In this document: one piece after another, positions 33,141-41,332 of the stretch | How the letters are laid out: each line of letters begins with the position of its first letter | Numbering within the stretch: position 1 is the first letter of the stretch | From: an uncultured Roseobacter sp. | GTDB lineage: Bacteria > Pseudomonadota > Alphaproteobacteria > Rhodobacterales > Rhodobacteraceae | Direction of reading: 5' to 3' | Assembly: GCF_947495275.1 (NCBI RefSeq) | Contig: NZ_CANLYL010000017.1 | Span: forward strand, 1-64,000 | Length of the DNA: 64,000 bases | Notes under the pieces: generated by a model | What the model saw: the letters and a program-made list of their open reading frames with translations, nothing else | What the model was told of the DNA's origin: nothing | Database searches by the model: none | Made by a program: the position numbers and the translations under genes

Positions 33141-34244
33141 GTGCTTTTGGGCGACAGGACGAGTGAGATACCAATGACGGCAGGTCTGCAGACATCTTCC
33201 GGGGCCCCGGCTGAGGACAGCACTCATATCCCTTATGTCCCGGCGCTTGATGGGGTGCGCGCGCTGAGCATATGTCTGGTGATGGCCGCACATATGTTGC
33301 CGCTGGGGCCCAAATCGCTCGAAGTAAATGCGATGGTGGCGAAAATGGGCATGTCCCTGTTTTTCTGCCTCTCGGGTTTTCTCATCATCTCGATGATCCG
33401 GCGCAACCCAGACGTGGTGACCTTTCTAACGCGGCGCGTGTTGCGCATTGTTCCAGCGCTGGCAATGTACCTGCTCATCCTGGTTCTTCTGTTCGATTTG
33501 AGCGGCCGTGTGGTTCTGATCAACCTTTTGTTTGCAAACAACTATTTCACCGAAGGCCTGACCGGAGGGCCCTTGGGGCATTTGTGGTCCCTTTCCGTCG
33601 AAATGGGGTTTTACATGGCCATCGCCGGGCTCACCTTGTTTCTGGGCAGCCGAAGCGTGTGGCTTGTCCTGCCCGCTGCGCTAATCGTGACCCTGATCCG
33701 CATTGATGCCGGCGCTTACGTGAACATCAAAACCCATCTGCGGGTGGATGAGATATTGTCAGGCGGCATTCTGGCCCTTGTGGCGCAGCACTACGGAAAC
33801 CGCATCAAGGCCTTTCTGGCCCCGACCCATCGCACCCTCTGGATGCTTTCCATCACAACCGTTTTATGGGTGATCTCCTGTCGCATGGACGGGGGCGCGC
33901 TGAACTATCTGCGCCCTTATCTGGCTGCCGGGTTTGTCGGCATTGTCATGCATTGCCAGTGGCAGCCACTACTGCGCCTGCTGCAAAGCCGGATCGCCGC
34001 CTATATCGCCAATATTTCCTATGCTCTCTACATCTACCATTTCCTGACCATATCGGGCTGGATGAACACCGGCAGCGATTGGGAAAGATACTTGCTGAAG
34101 CGGCCTTTGAGCTTTGCCTTGCTGCTGGCGCTGGCCCATGCATCAACCTTCTGGTGGGAGCATCCCTGGCAAAACCTTGCGAAGTCACTGACCCGAAAAC
34201 GGCAGAAAAAATACGCCCCTCCCCCGGCGCCAAGGACTGATTAA
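33141..34244 (+). CDS. Acyltransferase family 3 (OafA-type O-acetyltransferase)
   Basis: A 367-residue membrane protein with about ten helices. The signature PALDGVRALSICLVMAAHM places the catalytic His (HM) at the end of the first helix, and LWSLSVEMGFY carries the second motif. These proteins move acetyl or other acyl groups onto lipid-linked sugars or polysaccharides at the inner membrane. GTG 33141 is preceded by AGGGGG at seven bases; ATG 33174 is an in-frame alternative with weaker support. It lies upstream of the exosortase on the same strand, about 130 bases away. Confidence 0.85.
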   Translation: MLLGDRTSEIPMTAGLQTSSGAPAEDSTHIPYVPALDGVRALSICLVMAAHMLPLGPKSLEVNAMVAKMGMSLFFCLSGFLIISMIRRNPDVVTFLTRRVLRIVPALAMYLLILVLLFDLSGRVVLINLLFANNYFTEGLTGGPLGHLWSLSVEMGFYMAIAGLTLFLGSRSVWLVLPAALIVTLIRIDAGAYVNIKTHLRVDEILSGGILALVAQHYGNRIKAFLAPTHRTLWMLSITTVLWVISCRMDGGALNYLRPYLAAGFVGIVMHCQWQPLLRLLQSRIAAYIANISYALYIYHFLTISGWMNTGSDWERYLLKRPLSFALLLALAHASTFWWEHPWQNLAKSLTRKRQKKYAPPPAPRTD

Positions 34245-34377
34245 CCACGATAAAGGCAGATATGCCCTGGAAACACAGTGTTGACGGCATTGTGAGCAGC
34301 GTTTTGTCTGGGCGGAAAGCCGCTGAACTGCTATAGGACGTTGCATTGCTACAGTAGTCATTGATCAGGTTAATTGA

Positions 34378-35979
34378 ATGTCAGACATCTCTACAGAAGC
34401 CCCGAAAGGCTGGACAACATGGCTGGTACCCGGACTTTTCTGGCTGGCCATCGCCATTCTGGGAGCCGCCGTTTTCTTTGCAGAAGGCCTTGATGCTCTT
34501 CTGGTTGCCTGGCAACTGCCCGAATATAGCCACGGGCCCCTGATCCCGATCCTGTCTGGTTTGCTGTTCCTGCGCCAGCTCAAGGAGTTTCCCATCGACC
34601 AGGGTGCCAAGCGTAACCGCTGGATCGGTGTGCTGGTCATTCTGGCCGCGATCGGGTTGGGCGGTCTGGGTCGCCTGGCCGGGATCAATGACATCGTTGC
34701 CTATGCCACGATCCTGTGGGTTGGAGGTCTGTTGCTGGTCAGCTTTGGCTGGAGCACAGGCAAGCATTTCTGGCCGCCTGTCCTGCATCTGGTCTATATG
34801 CTGCCGCTGCCCGGCGTGCTCTATTACAAGATGTCGGCCTGGTTGCAGCTGATTTCCTCTGAGCTGGGTGTCTGGTTCCTGAAGCTGCTGGCCGTCCCGG
34901 TTTTCCTGGAAGGCAATATCATCGATCTGGGTGTGCTCAAGCTGCATGTGGCCGAGGCCTGTTCGGGTCTGCGCTACCTCTTCCCGATCCTGTCGTTTTC
35001 CTACATCTTCGCGGTGCTCTATCGCGGGCCAATGTGGCACAAGGCCGTGCTGTTGCTGGCCGCTGCCCCGATCACGGTGCTGATGAACTCGGTGCGGATC
35101 GCCGTTGCCGGTGTGCTGGCGGACCGTTTCGGCATTGAATGGCTCGACGGGTTTACCCATTTCTTCGAAGGCTGGGTGATCTTTATCACCTGCATCCTGC
35201 TGCTGTTCCTGCTGGCCCGCATCATGCTGTTCTTCCAACCGGAAAAGATGACCATCACCGAAGCGCTGGATCTGGACACGGACGGTCTGGGGCAGCAATT
35301 CGCGCGCCTGCGGCTGACACAGCCCTCAGCGGCCATGATCACCACCGCCTTCATGATGCTGGCAGTTGCCCTGAGCTGGCCGCATCTGGCCCCGACACGC
35401 GGCGAAATGACAATTGAGCGCGAGAGCCTCGCGTCCTTCCCGCGGCGGCTGGGAGAATGGCGGCAACAAGGGCCTGCACAACGGCTTGATCCCGGCATCG
35501 CCAACGTGCTGGGTGCCGATGATTATCGCTCGGTCCACTTCACCAAACCCGGAACCTCCTCCTACGTCGAGTTTTTCGTCGCATGGTACGCCGATCAGAG
35601 CCAGGGCGGTGTCCATTCGCCCGAGATTTGCCTGCCCGGTGGCGGCTGGGAAATTGCCTGGCTGGAACGCTCCGACATGACGCAGGTGATGAACTGGGAC
35701 ACGCCCTTCGACATCAACCGTGCGATCATCCAGAAAGGCGAGACCCGGATGATGGTCTACTATTGGTTCGAACAGAAAGGTCGCAAGATCGCCTGGGACT
35801 TTGCCGCCAAATACTGGCTGATGGTCGACGGCATCACCACCGGGCGGACCGATGGCGCGCTGGTCCGTCTGACCACACCCATCGAACGTGGTGAGACCGA
35901 AGCCGCCGCCGAAGCGCGCCTGATGGAAATGCTAGAGGAAACGGTGGGGCCCCTGCCCCGGTTCGTCCCCGGCATCTGA
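34378..35979 (+). CDS. xrtD: VPLPA-CTERM-specific exosortase (XrtD type) fused to an EpsI domain
   Basis: A 533-residue protein. The first about 300 residues are the multispanning exosortase: AEACSGLRY (Cys195), NSVRIA (Arg240) and THFFEGW (His261), which form the Cys-Arg-His triad, plus the early YSHGPLIP motif. Residues about 320-533 are an EpsI domain (PEICLPGGGWEI is its conserved core) outside the membrane. Exosortases cut C-terminal sorting tails and are thought to attach the proteins to the cell surface. The XrtD type, with EpsI fused, serves VPLPA tails in the Rhodobacteraceae. Two tailed proteins lie on this replicon (6381-6938 and 53244-53987). Confidence 0.9.
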   Translation: MSDISTEAPKGWTTWLVPGLFWLAIAILGAAVFFAEGLDALLVAWQLPEYSHGPLIPILSGLLFLRQLKEFPIDQGAKRNRWIGVLVILAAIGLGGLGRLAGINDIVAYATILWVGGLLLVSFGWSTGKHFWPPVLHLVYMLPLPGVLYYKMSAWLQLISSELGVWFLKLLAVPVFLEGNIIDLGVLKLHVAEACSGLRYLFPILSFSYIFAVLYRGPMWHKAVLLLAAAPITVLMNSVRIAVAGVLADRFGIEWLDGFTHFFEGWVIFITCILLLFLLARIMLFFQPEKMTITEALDLDTDGLGQQFARLRLTQPSAAMITTAFMMLAVALSWPHLAPTRGEMTIERESLASFPRRLGEWRQQGPAQRLDPGIANVLGADDYRSVHFTKPGTSSYVEFFVAWYADQSQGGVHSPEICLPGGGWEIAWLERSDMTQVMNWDTPFDINRAIIQKGETRMMVYYWFEQKGRKIAWDFAAKYWLMVDGITTGRTDGALVRLTTPIERGETEAAAEARLMEMLEETVGPLPRFVPGI

Positions 35980-36010
35980 GCCGCGCTCAGCGCTCTATCA
36001 GCCCCCTTGC

Positions 36011-36025
36011 AGGTTTGCGAAACCT
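36011..36025. repeat. Hairpin between convergent xrtD and repA ends
   Basis: AGGTTT-GCG-AAACCT is a perfect inverted repeat in the 53-base gap between the stop codons at 35979 and 36033. It could be part of a bidirectional terminator, though no clean T-run follows. Confidence 0.3.
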
Positions 36026-36032
36026 CCCCCCC

Positions 36033-37022
36033 TCAGGAGGCGGCGGCAAGGCGCTTGCGCAGCCAGCCCAGGAAAGCCGCATCCGGCGCACGGGGCGGCC
36101 TGCGCCGGGCAAAGCGCTGCCATTCAGCCTCCAGCGCATAGACATCCACCCCCGGGGCCATAGCCCGTGCCTGCTCCAAGGTCTCGGAGGACAGGAGCAG
36201 TTTGCCCGCCTCATCGATCACCACATCGCGGCGGCTGACAAAGATGATATCCCCCGGTTCCTCGGTCAGCTGATAATCCGGCAGACCGTCGCGGGCGATG
36301 ATGTCCCGCAGCATGGCCCGAAACACCCGCCGCGGACTGGCGGAGCCGGATTTTTTCAACAGCACTGCCACGGAAACGCGCCATCCCGGTTGCTGGCCGC
36401 AATGTTTGCGCGCCAGAGCGTAGATTCGCCGCTCCAGCGGGCGACGCAGACCGAAATAATCCCTGTTCAGGGTCAGTACCGACCGGGCCAGCACCGCCTT
36501 GTAAATCCAGTCGCTGAGCGTGACGCTGACCGACACCATGCGCCCGGCCCGGGTTTTGCGCACAATCTCCCAGGCTTCAATCAGACCAAAGCCGCTGGTC
36601 ACCTCCGTATCCCCGGTGGCAATATTGGTGGTGACCCGGGTCCCTGCCAACCGTTCGAATGCCTCCTTGAGGCGCCGGTAGGCATCGCCACTAGTCTCCC
36701 GGCCGGTGGCCAGCAGCAGATCATGCGCCGTCAGGGTCAGACGTCGCGATATCGGTCGGCCCGCATTCAGCGCCGCCATAAGCTGGCTGATACAGAAAAT
36801 CAGAATATCGGCATCAAAGATCGTGGCCCGCCCCCGGACCGACGGCGTGACCGTCACCGCCACATCATTGTGGGTGTAATTCAGAATGCGCCTGTCTGGC
36901 CGGGTTGCCAGCGAGAAAAGCGGATGCTCCATCGAAGCCAGATCATGTTTGGGGCTCGCTGCGAAAAAATCGCAGACAAAAAAATCGTCCCGCCCCAATG
37001 GAGGTGCCACGCCTGTGTTCAT
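36033..37022 (-). CDS. repA: Plasmid replication initiator protein RepA
   Basis: A 329-residue protein of the replication initiator A (RPA) family, seen in proteobacterial plasmids including roseobacter RepA-type replicons. Conserved parts include HPLFSLATRPDRR near residue 33, the helical VRGRATIFDADILIFCISQL, and DYFGLRRPLERRIYALARKHCG, the winged-helix DNA-binding region. It initiates replication by binding the iterons just upstream of its gene (37109-37174). The ATG at 37022 follows a short A/G-rich stretch; a GGGCAG lies next to it. It is divergent from parA. No RepB or RepC partner is present, which separates it from repABC replicons. Confidence 0.88.
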   Translation of the reverse strand: MNTGVAPPLGRDDFFVCDFFAASPKHDLASMEHPLFSLATRPDRRILNYTHNDVAVTVTPSVRGRATIFDADILIFCISQLMAALNAGRPISRRLTLTAHDLLLATGRETSGDAYRRLKEAFERLAGTRVTTNIATGDTEVTSGFGLIEAWEIVRKTRAGRMVSVSVTLSDWIYKAVLARSVLTLNRDYFGLRRPLERRIYALARKHCGQQPGWRVSVAVLLKKSGSASPRRVFRAMLRDIIARDGLPDYQLTEEPGDIIFVSRRDVVIDEAGKLLLSSETLEQARAMAPGVDVYALEAEWQRFARRRPPRAPDAAFLGWLRKRLAAAS

Positions 37023-37070
37023 CTGCCCAAATGTCCCTTTATGGGATTCGTTGTTTCAGTGACACCCAAC

Positions 37071-37079
37071 TTATCCACA
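37071..37079 (+). promoter_or_regulatory. DnaA box
   Basis: TTATCCACA matches the strict DnaA consensus exactly and lies 30 bases from the first iteron. Confidence 0.75.
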
Positions 37080-37108
37080 GGGGCGCGTGGGGTATAGTCT
37101 TTTACTTT

Positions 37109-37174
37109 TGCTTATCGGGGGATCAGAGTCGCTACAACGGGGGATCAGAGTCAGTTTATCGGGTTTTCAGAGTC
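37109..37174 (+). repeat. Three 22-bp iterons
   Basis: TCAGAGTC ends at 37130, 37152 and 37174, giving an exact 22-base period (two helix turns). The first two copies share CGGGGGATCAGAGTC; the third has CGGGTTTTCAGAGTC. Proposed RepA binding sites. Confidence 0.75.
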
Positions 37175-37406
37175 GCCGTTCTCTTTCAAATCAAGTATAA
37201 ATCATTTATTCTCAAAGCCTTAGAAAAACCCCCTTTACCCTTAACATTTAATAACGAAATAATAACTGAAGTTTTCCTGATCCTTCGAACCCGAACACAG
37301 TTCTCCAAAGGAAAACCCCTTTATTTCCTTAGAAAAACCAGGGAAAAGCGGATATCTCTTCCATGTGACACGTTTTGTGGTACATAGAGGAAAACATGAT
37401 ACATGG

Positions 37407-38819
37407 ATGGCATCGATGAGCAGTGATGACCCCGTTCCCTATTTTGATATAGCGCCCGACAATGCCCTTGAAGCGCTTGGTGCGCCGGTGGATACCGCCA
37501 GCATCGCGGCCATTGCCGGGGCTTGTCGCAAAGGCCGCGATGACCTGGCCGCACGTGGTCTGAACGAACAGGGCCAAAAAACCCTGCGCCGGTTTTCCAC
37601 CTGGGAAATTACCAAATACCTGATCCCTGTGGCGCCTGCACATTTTCGGCGCGTGCTCCGCCAGAACCCGGATTTGCCACAAGGGCTGACCGAAACCGAA
37701 GGTGGGGCCAAGTGGTTCACCCTTGATGAGGTCCTGCGCCTGCGAGCGCATTTCGCAAGCGAAGGGTCAAAGTCCCGCGATTACCTGCCCTACCGGCCCA
37801 AGGGCCTGCCCGCCAAGATCGTCGCGGTCGCCAATTTCAAGGGCGGCGTCGGTAAAACCTCCACGGGTGCGCATCTGGCCATGTCAGCGGCTCTTGATGG
37901 CTACAAGGTGCTGGTGCTTGACCTCGACAGCCAGGGGTCGATGACCTCGATCTTCGGCGGTCAGGTCAACGATGAATGGGGCACGGTGTTTCCGGTCCTA
38001 GCCCGTCATTATGGAGAACACCTGCGCCGTGAAAATCAGGGGCGTCTGGATCGTGGCGAAGCCCCCCTGCCCCTTGATGATACCGTGGCCCAAGCGATGG
38101 AAATGCGGGTGCAGGATGTGGTGCAAAAGACCCATTGGCCCAACATCGACCTGCTGGGCGCGCAGCTTGATCTCTACTGGGCAGAGTTTCAGGTGCCGGT
38201 CTGGCGCATGCAGGCACGCTCCTGGAAGCTCTGGGACGCCCTCTCGGAGCGTCTGGCGGCCGATGGGGTGCTGGATGCCTATGACCTTGTGGTGCTCGAT
38301 ACACCGCCCGCCTTGGGGTATCTGACGATCAATGCTCTGGCGGCGGCTGATATTCTGCTGGTACCCACGGGGGCGAGCTTTCTCGAATTTGAATCCACGG
38401 GCCGGTTCTTTGACATGCTGCATGCGACCTTCGCCTCCATCGAGGATGCAGAGAATACCGCCGCGCGGGCTTTGGGGCGTGCCGGGCTCGCCTTTGAATG
38501 GGATGCGGTGCGCGCGGTTGTCACTCGGTTCGATTCCGGTCAGCAGGCCGAATTTGCGGCCCTCATGCAGGCCTGCCTGGGAACGGCGCTTTCACCTTAT
38601 CGTCAGGATTTTACCGCTCTCATCGGTCAGGCGGGGGAACAGGTCGCCGGCATCTACGAGGCGGATTACCGCGACTTCAACCGTGAGACCTACGCGCGGG
38701 GGCGGTCTGCCTTTGATGCGACCTACGCGGGATTCAAGCGTTTGCTGATCGGGGCGTGGCGACGGGACGAGTTGGCGGCGCAAGAGGAGAATGCACATGG
38801 CAAAGCGCAAGCGTCTTGA
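37407..38819 (+). CDS. parA: ParA-type plasmid partition ATPase
   Basis: A 470-residue type Ia ParA (from ATG 37407; ATG 37416 is close behind; the open frame from 37365 lacks a sited ribosome-binding site). Residues about 1-120 are an N-terminal DNA-binding extension typical of autoregulating ParA. The ATPase follows with the deviant Walker A NFKGGVGKTSTG, then VLVLDLDSQGSMT and LVVLDTPPALGY (Walker B). Its end overlaps the parB start by 23 bases. It segregates the plasmid together with ParB and a parS site not located here. Confidence 0.9.
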   Translation: MASMSSDDPVPYFDIAPDNALEALGAPVDTASIAAIAGACRKGRDDLAARGLNEQGQKTLRRFSTWEITKYLIPVAPAHFRRVLRQNPDLPQGLTETEGGAKWFTLDEVLRLRAHFASEGSKSRDYLPYRPKGLPAKIVAVANFKGGVGKTSTGAHLAMSAALDGYKVLVLDLDSQGSMTSIFGGQVNDEWGTVFPVLARHYGEHLRRENQGRLDRGEAPLPLDDTVAQAMEMRVQDVVQKTHWPNIDLLGAQLDLYWAEFQVPVWRMQARSWKLWDALSERLAADGVLDAYDLVVLDTPPALGYLTINALAAADILLVPTGASFLEFESTGRFFDMLHATFASIEDAENTAARALGRAGLAFEWDAVRAVVTRFDSGQQAEFAALMQACLGTALSPYRQDFTALIGQAGEQVAGIYEADYRDFNRETYARGRSAFDATYAGFKRLLIGAWRRDELAAQEENAHGKAQAS

Positions 38820-39738
38820 GATACCCAATGAGGCCCTAATAAAGCCATCAGAGACCAATCCCGTGCGGCCTACGCACGGGCGGATGCCCATTGCAGAGGT
38901 GGCGGGGGATACGGCAGCGCGGGCGGCGCTGGATGAGGTAAGCCAGGCCATGGCCACGGCCGAGGCCGAGGGCAGGGTGGTGCGCAAGCTGGCCATGGAC
39001 AGCATTGAGGTGGATCATCTGAACCGTGACCGCATGGTACTCGATCCGGACGAAATGGCCGCTCTGACCGCATCCCTGACCGAACGCGGCCAGCAAACGC
39101 CGATCGAGGTGTTGTCCTTGTCGAAAGGGCGCTTTGGTCTGATTTCTGGTCTGCGCCGCTTTCATGCTCTGCGCGCGATGGGAATGACCGAAGTGCTGGC
39201 CTTTGTGCGCAAACCCGAAGGGGCGGCGGCGTCTTATGTGGCCATGGTCGAGGAGAATGAAATCCGCGCCGGGCTGTCCTTTTATGAGCGGGCCAATATT
39301 GCCGTACAGGCCGTGGGGGCGGGGGTCTATCCGGACGTGCGCGCGGCGGTGAAAGGGCTCTTTGCCCATGTGCCTGCGGCCAAGCGCTCCAAGATTCTGC
39401 GTTTCGTAGTGCTGCGTGAAGCGCTGGGGCGTCAGCTACAGTTCCCGACCGCGATCCCGGAAAAGCTGGGTCTGGCATTGGCTACGGCCATTGAGGCCGA
39501 CAAAAGCATCGCCACGCGCCTCAGCGATGCTTTGCGCAAGACACCGCCAGCTGATGCAGCAGCGGAGCGCCGGGTGCTGGAGCGGCCCCTGAAAGCGCCT
39601 GTAGCCCCGCCTTCGTCGCCCGAGGAAATCGCCCCCGGTGTCACCCTGAAGGCAGGCCGTGGTAAGCTGACACTTTCCGGCCCGGCGGTAGATGCGGGGT
39701 TTGAAGCGGCCCTGTTGGACTGGATCCGGGCCCGTTAA
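38797..39738 (+). CDS. parB: ParB/RepB-type partition protein
   Basis: A 313-residue protein (start ATG 38797, with GGAG eight bases upstream, rather than ATG 38791). It has an N-terminal basic arm (AKRKRLEIP) and a ParB-type nuclease/CTP fold stretch: QQTPIEVL, GLISGLRRFHALRAMG and MVEENEIRAGLSFYERANIA. The C-terminal domain is helical. It binds the centromere and stimulates ParA. Followed by an inverted repeat (39741-39754). Confidence 0.88.
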   Translation: MAKRKRLEIPNEALIKPSETNPVRPTHGRMPIAEVAGDTAARAALDEVSQAMATAEAEGRVVRKLAMDSIEVDHLNRDRMVLDPDEMAALTASLTERGQQTPIEVLSLSKGRFGLISGLRRFHALRAMGMTEVLAFVRKPEGAAASYVAMVEENEIRAGLSFYERANIAVQAVGAGVYPDVRAAVKGLFAHVPAAKRSKILRFVVLREALGRQLQFPTAIPEKLGLALATAIEADKSIATRLSDALRKTPPADAAAERRVLERPLKAPVAPPSSPEEIAPGVTLKAGRGKLTLSGPAVDAGFEAALLDWIRAR

Positions 39739-39740
39739 AG

Positions 39741-39754
39741 TTTCGCACGCGAAA
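39741..39754. terminator. Possible terminator after parB
   Basis: TTTCGC-AC-GCGAAA forms a perfect short hairpin three bases after the parB stop, with complementary CCCGT/ACGGG outside it at a bulge. No T-run follows, so confidence is modest. Confidence 0.4.
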
Positions 39755-39818
39755 ACGGGGCTTACAGGCCTTTGTAAACAAATGATTTTTTCGAAATAAC
39801 CCCGGAATTTAACCGGTA

Positions 39819-40829
39819 TTAGCTGTTTTTCCGAAGCAAATAGGATTGCCACCGCCAGGCATCTTCGCACATGGCGTCAAGATCGCGGCTGGCGGTCCAG
39901 TTCAGGCGATCCGCGGCGCGACCGGGGTTGGCAAGCGATGTGGCAACATCGCCCGGGCGGCGCGCGACAATATCGAAAGGCACGGGTTTCCCGCTCGCCC
40001 CTTCAAAGGCGCGCACCATTTCCAGCACCGAATAGCCGCGGCCAGTGCCTACGTTGATCGCCTGAACGCCGGGGGCTGTCGCGGTCAGTCCAAGGGCTGC
40101 CAGATGGGCCTGGGCGAGATCGACAACGTGGATATAGTCACGCACACCGGTACCATCCGGCGTGTCGTAATCATCGCCAAAAACCGACAGACGCGGTCTC
40201 TGTCCCGCCGCGACCTGTGCCACATAGGGCATCAGGTTGTTGGGCGTGCCCGAGGGAGCTTCACCGATCTGCGCGGAAGCATGTGCGCCCACTGGATTGA
40301 AATACCGCAGGTTGACGGCCGCGATCTCGGGGTTGGCGACGCCCCAGTCTTCGATCACTTGTTCGATCATGCGTTTGGAGTGCCCATATGGATTGGTCGG
40401 GCGTAATGGATGATCTTCGGGGATCGGTACCTGATCGGGGTCGCCGTAGACGGTTGCTGAGGAGGAGAAAACCAACCGGCGACACTTCGCGGCTTGCATC
40501 GCCTGTAACAGCACAAGGCTGCCGGTGACATTGACGCGGTAGTATTCCAGCGGATTAGAGACGGCTTCACCAACCGCTTTGAGCCCCGCGAAATGCAATA
40601 CGGCCTCTGGCGCGAATTCTTGCAGGGCAGATGTCAGGGCAGGGGCATCCGTGATATCAACCCGAACGATCCGGGGCGCGTGTCTGGCGATGGCCGTGAT
40701 ACGGTCCGGGACATCCGGGGCAGCATTGGCAAAACTGTCGAGGATCAGGACCTCGTGCCCCTCTTCAAGCAGTTCTACGACTGTGTGGCTGCCGATATAC
40801 CCGGCCCCGCCTGTTACCGCTACGCGCAT
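39819..40829 (-). CDS. galE: UDP-glucose 4-epimerase
   Basis: A 336-residue extended short-chain dehydrogenase: NAD motif VTGGAGYIGSHTVVELLEEGH, SSSATVYGDPD (Ser), the Y-x3-K pair in NPYGHSKRMIE and the GalE-typical RYFNPVGAHASAQIGE. It interconverts UDP-glucose and UDP-galactose, which would feed the polysaccharide. ATG 40829 has AAGGGA nine bases upstream. It is convergent with parB, with 80 bases between them. Confidence 0.93.
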   Translation of the reverse strand: MRVAVTGGAGYIGSHTVVELLEEGHEVLILDSFANAAPDVPDRITAIARHAPRIVRVDITDAPALTSALQEFAPEAVLHFAGLKAVGEAVSNPLEYYRVNVTGSLVLLQAMQAAKCRRLVFSSSATVYGDPDQVPIPEDHPLRPTNPYGHSKRMIEQVIEDWGVANPEIAAVNLRYFNPVGAHASAQIGEAPSGTPNNLMPYVAQVAAGQRPRLSVFGDDYDTPDGTGVRDYIHVVDLAQAHLAALGLTATAPGVQAINVGTGRGYSVLEMVRAFEGASGKPVPFDIVARRPGDVATSLANPGRAADRLNWTASRDLDAMCEDAWRWQSYLLRKNS

Positions 40830-41048
40830 CGTTACATTCCCTTGTCTTTTCGCAGGCTTTCTAAACCAGAAAATGGGCGTATTGAAGGCGTGTCCGGATT
40901 TGCCGGGGTCGGTGGAACTGGCGGGCAGGGCTCTCGGTCCACTGTCTTACGCGGTCATCACGTTAAAGGACGCTGAGCGCAACCTGCAGCCTTTTAAAGG
41001 CGTGTTTTCGGGGGATGCTCTATGTTTTGGAGGTGAAATTATTTATGA

Positions 41049-41069
41049 CCGATAAGGCAAGATTATCGG
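41049..41069. repeat. 7-bp inverted repeat in the 40830-41332 gap
   Basis: CCGATAA (41049-41055) pairs with TTATCGG (41063-41069) around a seven-base loop, and a second hairpin ATCCTG-GTTT-CAGGAT lies at 41253-41268. They are in the 503-base gene-free stretch between galE and the secreted protein at 41333, which otherwise shows nothing I can name; either repeat could be a regulatory site. Confidence 0.35.
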
Positions 41070-41332
41070 ACATAACAGAGAAAGGCAGGGCGGGGCGGTT
41101 TGGGTAAGTCATTATGTCAAAAAGCGCCGCGATATATTGGGCAGGTACTGACCGCTATTCGGTCGCGCACCTTGATGTGACCCCTTGCATCCAAGCCGGT
41201 TTTGGCCTTTACCTGATCCACTTTGGTGATCTGTGGCAATAGGTTTTCCCTCATCCTGGTTTCAGGATCACATTTGCTGGCGGGCGGGTGATGGGTGTGG
41301 TCAGCGCCGGATTTATCCTTTTAAAGTTGGGT

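Larger units (their letters stand above)
37023..37340. other. Probable replication origin (oriV) with DnaA box, iterons and AT-rich region
   Basis: Between the divergent repA and parA starts. It holds a perfect DnaA box TTATCCACA (37071-37079), three iterons (37109-37174), and an AT-rich stretch (about 37175-37330). The 13-base direct repeat CCTTAGAAAAACC occurs at 37218-37230 and 37327-37339. This layout is standard for an iteron plasmid origin; no replication test has been made. Confidence 0.8.

Noticed and set aside
37109-37174. CRISPR array
   Set aside because: Three copies with an exact 22-base period and no unique spacers, beside repA and a DnaA box; these are iterons.
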